From: Butyrivibrio sp. XPD2006 | GTDB taxonomy: Bacteria; Bacillota; Clostridia; Lachnospirales; Lachnospiraceae | Length of the DNA: 64,000 bases | Direction of reading: 5' to 3' | NCBI RefSeq assembly: GCF_000420865.1 | Contig: NZ_ATVT01000017.1 | Span: 28,258 to 92,257 of the forward strand | Shown: positions 59,844 to 64,000 of the stretch, in pieces | Numbering within the stretch: position 1 is the first letter of the stretch | Layout of the letters: the number at the start of each line of letters is the position of its first letter | Notes under the pieces: model-generated | Told to the model about the DNA's origin: nothing | Database searches by the model: none | Seen by the model: only the letters and a program-made list of their open reading frames with translations | Translations under genes and position numbers: made by a program

Positions 59844-59880
59844 TTTTAGTCCCCAGGGACGGAGTCAGGGGACCATTTTG
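59844..59880 (+). repeat. REP1 element, copy c
   Basis: TTTTAGTCCCCAGGGACGGA then GTCAGGGGACCATTTTG. The third Rpn copy is joined directly to its end. Confidence 0.88.
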
Positions 59881-60402
59881 GGAGAAAAGATCTATCGTTT
59901 GTCTGAACAGTTTGAAAAGCAGACAGATACACCGGATATCGAACTGACAGTTACGGTACTTAACATCAATGAGGGCAATAATCTGAAGCTCATGGAAGCA
60001 TGTAACACATTAAAAAGCTATAGTATTTTCGTATCGCTCGTGAGAAAATATATTAAAGAGATTCCGAAAGATACCGACGATAAAGAGGAAGAAATCAAGG
60101 CAGCAATCAATCATGCCATTCAGGATTGCATTGATCAGAATATCCTAAAGACCTTTTTTGAGAAACATAGAGGAGAGGTACGTGACATGACATATTGGGA
60201 TTATAATGAAGAACTTCATAATAAAACTATTGCTACAGAAGCGACTGAAAAAGCGGCTCTTGAAATGATACGTTTAGCTCGGTCAGGTAATATTCCAGAT
60301 CACAAAATAAGAGATAGTATTGAAAATCTTGGTTTAAATTCCGACACTATCGACGAGCTCTTTACTCAAGTCGACTCAGAGAACGCTACTCTCGTTCCAT
60401 AA
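59878..60402 (+). pseudogene. 5'-truncated Rpn-type nuclease gene (copy 3)
   Basis: This 174-codon frame is nearly identical to the last 60% of the intact gene (EKIYRLSEQFEKQTDTPDIE onward) and ends with the same TIDELFTQVDSENATLVP pattern. The N-terminal nuclease part is missing. The join to REP1 copy c is at the shared GAAAAGATCTATCG, indicating a deletion between repeats. The ATG at its start has no proper ribosome site. Its near-C-terminal segment (SGNIPDHKIRDSIENLGLNS) is closer to remnant 1 than to the intact gene. Confidence 0.85.
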
Positions 60403-60424
60403 GTACAATCATGTGAAGAATTTA

Positions 60425-60453
60425 GGCGCAGTCCTTCGGGGCTGCGTCTTTTC
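60425..60453 (+). terminator. Terminator after Rpn copy 3
   Basis: Stem GGCGCAG / CTGCGTC followed by TTTTCATTTT, same as the other copies. Confidence 0.8.
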
Positions 60454-60491
60454 ATTTTGGTCCCCAGAGACGGAGTCAAGGGGTTCATTTT
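60454..60491 (+). repeat. REP1 element, copy d
   Basis: TTTTGGTCCCCAGAGACGGA then GTCAAGGGGTTCATTTT; more diverged than copies b and c. Confidence 0.82.
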
Positions 60492-60493
60492 CA

Positions 60494-60554
60494 CCTTAAG
60501 GAAATCTTAAGAATTCTTCAGCAAACCTTAAGTATTTCTACTGTTTTTCTTAAA
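60494..60554 (+). promoter_or_regulatory. Orphan CTTAAG repeat array upstream of brnTA
   Basis: CCTTAAG at 60494, TCTTAAG at 60505, CCTTAAG at 60526 and TCTTAAA at 60548 (11, 21 and 22 bp apart). This matches the array before the Rpn genes, but the next gene here is brnT. Confidence 0.55.
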
Positions 60555-60637
60555 GACTTAGCCATCTAATTCTATTATGATAGTTTAAGTGCCGACACAT
60601 ATAACACATCAAAAATGCAAAACGCACACACTTTGTA

Positions 60638-60673
60638 TTGCATTATGTAATTTTGTGATATAATTAAGGGGGG
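60638..60673 (+). promoter_or_regulatory. Promoter and ribosome site of brnTA
   Basis: TATAAT at 60659-60664, with TTGCAT or TTGTAT upstream as imperfect -35 choices. TTGCATTATGTAA at 60638-60650 is a small dyad. GGGGGG at 60668-60673 is the ribosome site. Confidence 0.55.
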
Positions 60674-60676
60674 ATA

Positions 60677-60988
60677 ATGTACAATCACTTTACTATTGAT
60701 TTTGACACAGTAGATTTCGAGTGGGATGACGAAAAAGACAACTACAACTTTGCTACCCATGGTATAAGATTTAAAACAGCAGCCAAAGTTTTTCTCGATC
60801 CTGATGCCTTAATTCGTGATGACGATGAGCATTTAGGCGAAGAAAGATATGATGTAATAGGTTCAATTGGCAAGATCATCTTTGTCGTTATTACTATTCG
60901 CAAAGGTAATACCATTAGGATAATATCTGCCAGATGCGCAACTAAGCCTGAGAAAGAGAGGTATTTATATGGCAAAAATGAATATTAA
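60677..60988 (+). CDS. brnT: BrnT family toxin
   Basis: A 103-residue RelE-fold ribonuclease toxin. The BrnT hallmarks are FEWDDEKDNYNFATHGIRF, AAKVFLDPDAL, GEERYDVIGSIGKIIFVVIT and TIRIISARCATKPEKERYL, with the C-terminal R..SAR.A...E...Y motif carrying catalytic residues. It overlaps the downstream antitoxin gene by 20 bp, the usual brnT-brnA order. Confidence 0.94.
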   Translation: MYNHFTIDFDTVDFEWDDEKDNYNFATHGIRFKTAAKVFLDPDALIRDDDEHLGEERYDVIGSIGKIIFVVITIRKGNTIRIISARCATKPEKERYLYGKNEY

Positions 60989-61274
60989 GGATTTAAACCC
61001 AAAGCTTTCAAAGGAAGAGAAAAAAGATCTTCTCAAAGCCGAAAAGATGCCAATTACACATGATGATGACTGTCCAGTGATGACGCCTGAGAAACTTAAG
61101 GAATTCAAGAAGCTCCACCAACAGGAACAACGTAGAAAAGAGACCGTATCCCTTAGAGTTTCTCCTTCAACTCTAAACATTGCCAAAGCCTATGGAAAAG
61201 GATACACTTCATTCCTTGGCAGGCTTCTGGATGAGGCCATCAAGGACGAGAATCTGGTTAAGAAATGCATATGA
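60969..61274 (+). CDS. brnA: BrnA-like antitoxin (ribbon-helix-helix)
   Basis: A 101-residue protein. The N-terminal 55 residues form a charged toxin-wrapping segment (LSKEEKKDLLKAEKMPITHD). The C-terminal part is a ribbon-helix-helix: VSLRVSPSTLNIAKAYGKGY then TSFLGRLLDEAI. It should neutralise BrnT and repress the operon. The start overlaps the end of brnT, with AAAGAGAGG upstream. Confidence 0.9.
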   Translation: MAKMNIKDLNPKLSKEEKKDLLKAEKMPITHDDDCPVMTPEKLKEFKKLHQQEQRRKETVSLRVSPSTLNIAKAYGKGYTSFLGRLLDEAIKDENLVKKCI

Positions 61275-61285
61275 TGATAAAAGAA

Positions 61286-61321
61286 ATGGCGGATAGCCGG
61301 GGTTTACCGACTATCCGCCAT
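61286..61321. terminator. Bidirectional terminator between brnA and the repeat protein gene
   Basis: Arms ATGGCGGATAG / CTATCCGCCAT (61286-61296, 61311-61321) with an inner CCGG / CCG pairing; T-rich sequence on both sides. Confidence 0.8.
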
Positions 61322-61363
61322 CTTATTGATTTTGTTTAGGGAAAAGAGCTAATGGCCTATGCC

Positions 61364-64000
61364 TTAGTCTTCTTCCTCTTTCTTTTTACCTGTGAGCATC
61401 ATTGCGATTGCTGCTGCAGCTGCGATTACGATTGCAAATACTCTTGCTGAGCTGTTTGCTTCGTCTTCTGTTCTTCCACGTCTTGCGCCAAGAACTGCTG
61501 CGCCGTCAGTTGCTGCTTCAGGTTCTCTTGTTGCTCCAAGTACTGCTGCAGCCGGTGCTGGTGCAGGAGCTGCAGGTGCTGCGGGAGCTGCAGGTGTTGT
61601 AGGTGTACCTGGTGTTCCAGGATCATCTGTAGGACCAGGTGTAGGTGCAGGATTCTGACTGATTACAGTGTAGATTACTACATTGTATGCAGGTGCTGTC
61701 ATTGTTGTGCTAGCTGCACTTGAATGAACTGTTCCTGTGATAATATCAAGGAATCTCTCAAATGCATCGATCACACGACTGATCACTGTATCATTTTCAG
61801 TATCTCTTTCCATTTCCCAGAATGTAAGTGTGTAACCATCGATTGTAGGAACATCAATTACATCAAACTGCTGGTTGTATCTAACCTCAAACTGCTCAGG
61901 AAGTGCTGGTAATACGTCAGGTCTTGCAGTTCCTGCAAATCTGTACTCATAACGAACCTGATATGCCCTTGGTCCATATATGAGGTCAACTACTGTTCCG
62001 GATGCAACCATGTCTTCTGTTGTAGCTTCACCATCTGCAGGCTGGTTTACAACTACATCGATCAGTTCGTATCCTTCGTAATCCTTAGCAGCAAGGCTTG
62101 CCTGTGTTACTTCAATCTCACTAGGATCATTTACCCAAACTGTTCCGCTGTAGCTTGCTGTATCCATTACAGTTCCTTCAACCACATGGTTAACTGTATA
62201 TTCTACATCCTTGGTCTGTGTTGTATCCTTGACGTACTTAAGAGTGATAACTGTTCCGGTTTCAACCAAATCTCCCTCTCTTACGCCTGCAGGATCGATA
62301 GAATCGAACTTGTAGCCAGTGAATGTCTTCTCTTCAAGACTTCCAGCCTCTACTTCGATTGTATCATCATCATTTACCCAAACTGTTCTTGAGTAGTTTG
62401 TACTGAGTGCTGCATCAATAGTTCCATCCACATCATACTGAACAGTGTACTCTACTGTCTTATTCTGTGAATCGTCCTTCACATAGTTAAGTTCTATAAC
62501 TGTTCCGGACTTAACTGTTGAACCTTCTGTTGCAGTTGCAGGAGTCTTATTGTCGTATCTGTAACCCTTATACTCATTCTGCTTGAGAGATCCTTCTTCG
62601 ATTTTTATTACATCATCAGCATTTATCCAGATCTCTTTTGAATAAGTCTTGGTATCTGCCTCCTGCTCAACACCTGCTACCATGTGCTTAACTGTATACT
62701 TTACAGTCTGCTTCTGGCTTTCATCTACCTCAAAGGTAGCTGTGTAAGTAGTATTAGCATAAAGAGCTCCATCTCTATTCAGCTTATCAATAGCTACAGC
62801 TGAAGTAAGCCCTGAATCACCACTTACCTTATCGCCATCCTTAAACCAACCGGTGAACTTATATCCTGTCTCAGCCTTTGCCTCTGATCCTGTTACTCCA
62901 ACTGTTCCAAGTACCTGAATGTCAGCATTCTCTTCAGGTGTAACAGTTCCCATTGTTCCGTTTGAAGACTCATACTTAACAGTATATGTCTTATTAGGGT
63001 CAGGAATAAATCTTGCCTCAAAGGTTGTGTCATCATAAAGTTCATCTTCGTCAGTATTAAGTTTGTCAATTACTGTGGCAACATCCAGTAAAGCATCTCC
63101 ACTGATCTTATCATCATCCTTGTACCAGCCGTTAAACATGTAACCAGGCTCTGCTGTTGCTGCTGATCCTGTTATTCCAACTGTACCAAGCTTCTGAATA
63201 TCAACGTTCTCTGTAGGATTTACACCACCCTTCGCTGTATTTTCTGACTTATAAGTTACTGTGTACTTAGCGTCAGGATCTGGAATGAACTTAGCAACAA
63301 AGTTTGTATCCTGGTAGCAAACAATGCCATTTTCTGTTTCAGGATCCTTGTTGAGGTACTCAATTGCCTTTGTAGAAGTAAGTACAGCATCATTAGTTAC
63401 AAGTTCTAATTCTTCGCCGTTCTTCTTATACCAACCATCCAGGATATATCCAGGCTCTGGTGTTGCTTCTGAACCTGTTACTCCGGTAGTCTTTGTAATC
63501 TGAAGTCCTGTGTTGTCGGAAGGACTAGCACCGCCTCCGGCAAGGGCTGTGTATACTACGTTGTACTTCTGACCGTCGTCCTCAACAAACTTAGCTGTGA
63601 AGGTAGTCTCCTGATAAAGAGTTCCTTCCTTAGTAACGTTTGCCTTTGCAAGGTCTGCTGTAAGTGTTGGTTCTGTAGTAATGTTTGTATCGTCCTTATA
63701 CCATCCAAGAACCTTGAATCCCTTCTTTGGTGTTGCTTTAGATCCATTTACGTTTGCTGTTCCAAGCTTCTGGCTGAACCCTGCATCTTCTGTAGGATCT
63801 ACTGTTCCCTTTGCTACATCCTCAGATTCGTACTTAGCCTTGTACTTCTGATCAGGATCTGGTTCAAATTTTGCAACAAAGATTGTCTCCTGGTAGATTC
63901 CATCTACTGAATCTATCTTTGACTGTGCAAGGGTATCTGTAAGGACTGGCTGCTCAGTAATAATTGATCCATCCTTATACCATCCAGTAAATTTGTAACC
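61364..64000 (-). CDS. Surface repeat protein (InlB B-type and MucBP-like repeats), N-terminus beyond window
   Basis: 878 residues are visible, the frame staying open to the right edge, so the methionine at 63139 is internal. From the edge inward there are about five InlB B-type repeats, each with (G/E)PGY..(D/N/T)GWYKD, a short spacer and LY..TTF.AKF.PDP..KYTV.Y. Three MucBP-like repeats follow (TVKHMVAGVEQEADTKTYSK, TVQYDVDGTIDAALSTNYSR, TVNHVVEGTVMDTASYSGTV). Then come a distinct YQVRYEYRFAG domain, a Pro/Ala spacer, two tail motifs VLGATR and VLGARRGRTED, a membrane helix and KKKEEED. It is probably a cell-wall or envelope adhesin. Confidence 0.87.
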   Translation of the reverse strand, partial: GYKFTGWYKDGSIITEQPVLTDTLAQSKIDSVDGIYQETIFVAKFEPDPDQKYKAKYESEDVAKGTVDPTEDAGFSQKLGTANVNGSKATPKKGFKVLGWYKDDTNITTEPTLTADLAKANVTKEGTLYQETTFTAKFVEDDGQKYNVVYTALAGGGASPSDNTGLQITKTTGVTGSEATPEPGYILDGWYKKNGEELELVTNDAVLTSTKAIEYLNKDPETENGIVCYQDTNFVAKFIPDPDAKYTVTYKSENTAKGGVNPTENVDIQKLGTVGITGSAATAEPGYMFNGWYKDDDKISGDALLDVATVIDKLNTDEDELYDDTTFEARFIPDPNKTYTVKYESSNGTMGTVTPEENADIQVLGTVGVTGSEAKAETGYKFTGWFKDGDKVSGDSGLTSAVAIDKLNRDGALYANTTYTATFEVDESQKQTVKYTVKHMVAGVEQEADTKTYSKEIWINADDVIKIEEGSLKQNEYKGYRYDNKTPATATEGSTVKSGTVIELNYVKDDSQNKTVEYTVQYDVDGTIDAALSTNYSRTVWVNDDDTIEVEAGSLEEKTFTGYKFDSIDPAGVREGDLVETGTVITLKYVKDTTQTKDVEYTVNHVVEGTVMDTASYSGTVWVNDPSEIEVTQASLAAKDYEGYELIDVVVNQPADGEATTEDMVASGTVVDLIYGPRAYQVRYEYRFAGTARPDVLPALPEQFEVRYNQQFDVIDVPTIDGYTLTFWEMERDTENDTVISRVIDAFERFLDIITGTVHSSAASTTMTAPAYNVVIYTVISQNPAPTPGPTDDPGTPGTPTTPAAPAAPAAPAPAPAAAVLGATREPEAATDGAAVLGARRGRTEDEANSSARVFAIVIAAAAAIAMMLTGKKKEEED

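Noticed and set aside
60494..60676. Hidden fourth Rpn gene before brnT
   Set aside because: The CTTAAG array is present, but no matching coding sequence follows before the brnT promoter.
61392..61658. Ala/Gly-rich plus-strand frames opposite the surface-protein tail
   Set aside because: Shadow of the Pro/Ala spacer on the minus strand.
63139..63139. Methionine at 63139 as start of the InlB-repeat protein
   Set aside because: The same frame continues with in-register repeats to the window edge, so the methionine is internal.
1..64000. tRNA or rRNA genes
   Set aside because: No cloverleaf with a T-loop GTTCRA pattern or rRNA-like stretch was recognised by eye; a covariance search would be needed to exclude them fully.

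Overview
The window reads as a low-to-mid GC Firmicute chromosome, most likely family Lachnospiraceae and close to Butyrivibrio/Pseudobutyrivibrio (rumen or gut). This is inferred from gene content: DUF6465, DUF6056, a rubredoxin plus flavoprotein-rubredoxin fusion typical of obligate anaerobes, cytoplasmic pectin enzymes, and surface proteins ending in a VLGARRG(K/R)T-type tail. No rRNA or tRNA gene was recognised.

Layout. (a) 1-10.2 kb: a cell-surface polysaccharide locus, mostly on the minus strand: flippase (cut by the left edge), CDP-glycerol glycerophosphotransferase-like protein, GT2, YhcH-type sugar protein, three large GT-C-like membrane proteins (one with an unusual four-residue-periodic C-terminal tail) and a DUF1972 rhamnosyltransferase-like GT4. 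(b) 10.4-15.2 kb: accessory genes, with a Fic protein beside a long palindrome and an MqsA-Panacea antitoxin with an unrecognised upstream partner. (c) 15.3-20.8 kb: GDP-mannose genes (manA, manC) and two convergent DUF6056 membrane paralogues. (d) 20.9-31.1 kb: redox proteins, a complete toxin-antitoxin-chaperone module (HigB-HigA-SecB-like), a PseC-like aminotransferase, a two-gene HipA-kinase module, a decayed DUF4143 ATPase, a GHKL sensor kinase and a broken Rpn nuclease gene. (e) 31.1-46.4 kb: mostly housekeeping or ordinary genes, including plsC, a 5'-3' exonuclease, a cytidylate kinase-like protein, the complete livKHMGF transporter and an EAL/HPt/ClC operon. (f) 46.4-54.6 kb: barstar and a lipoprotein barnase, pectinesterase plus polygalacturonase, an anchored hydrolase, and L-serine dehydratase sdaAB-sdaAA. 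(g) 54.6-64 kb: two large surface proteins flanking a tandemly duplicated, decaying Rpn-type nuclease family and a BrnT/BrnA module.

The most unexpected signal is non-coding. Two intergenic regions 12 kb apart (35241-35472 and 47652-47934) each carry five dyad units. Every unit in both arrays is exactly 37 bp end to end. The arm sequences differ completely between the arrays, yet the spacing pattern is shared (51/51/41/52 bp and 64/64/54/64 bp), with the third interval about one DNA turn shorter in both. Each array is followed by copies of a second repeat family (REP2). I know of no feature class that explains this.

Other points of interest are a 165-bp element with imperfect 29-bp terminal inverted repeats and three internal hairpins in front of the pectinase operon, an apparently promoter-driven region without a recognised gene at 33.7-34.1 kb, and a REP element read in frame inside a hydrolase gene. 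All calls come from reading the sequence; no database search or folding program was run.
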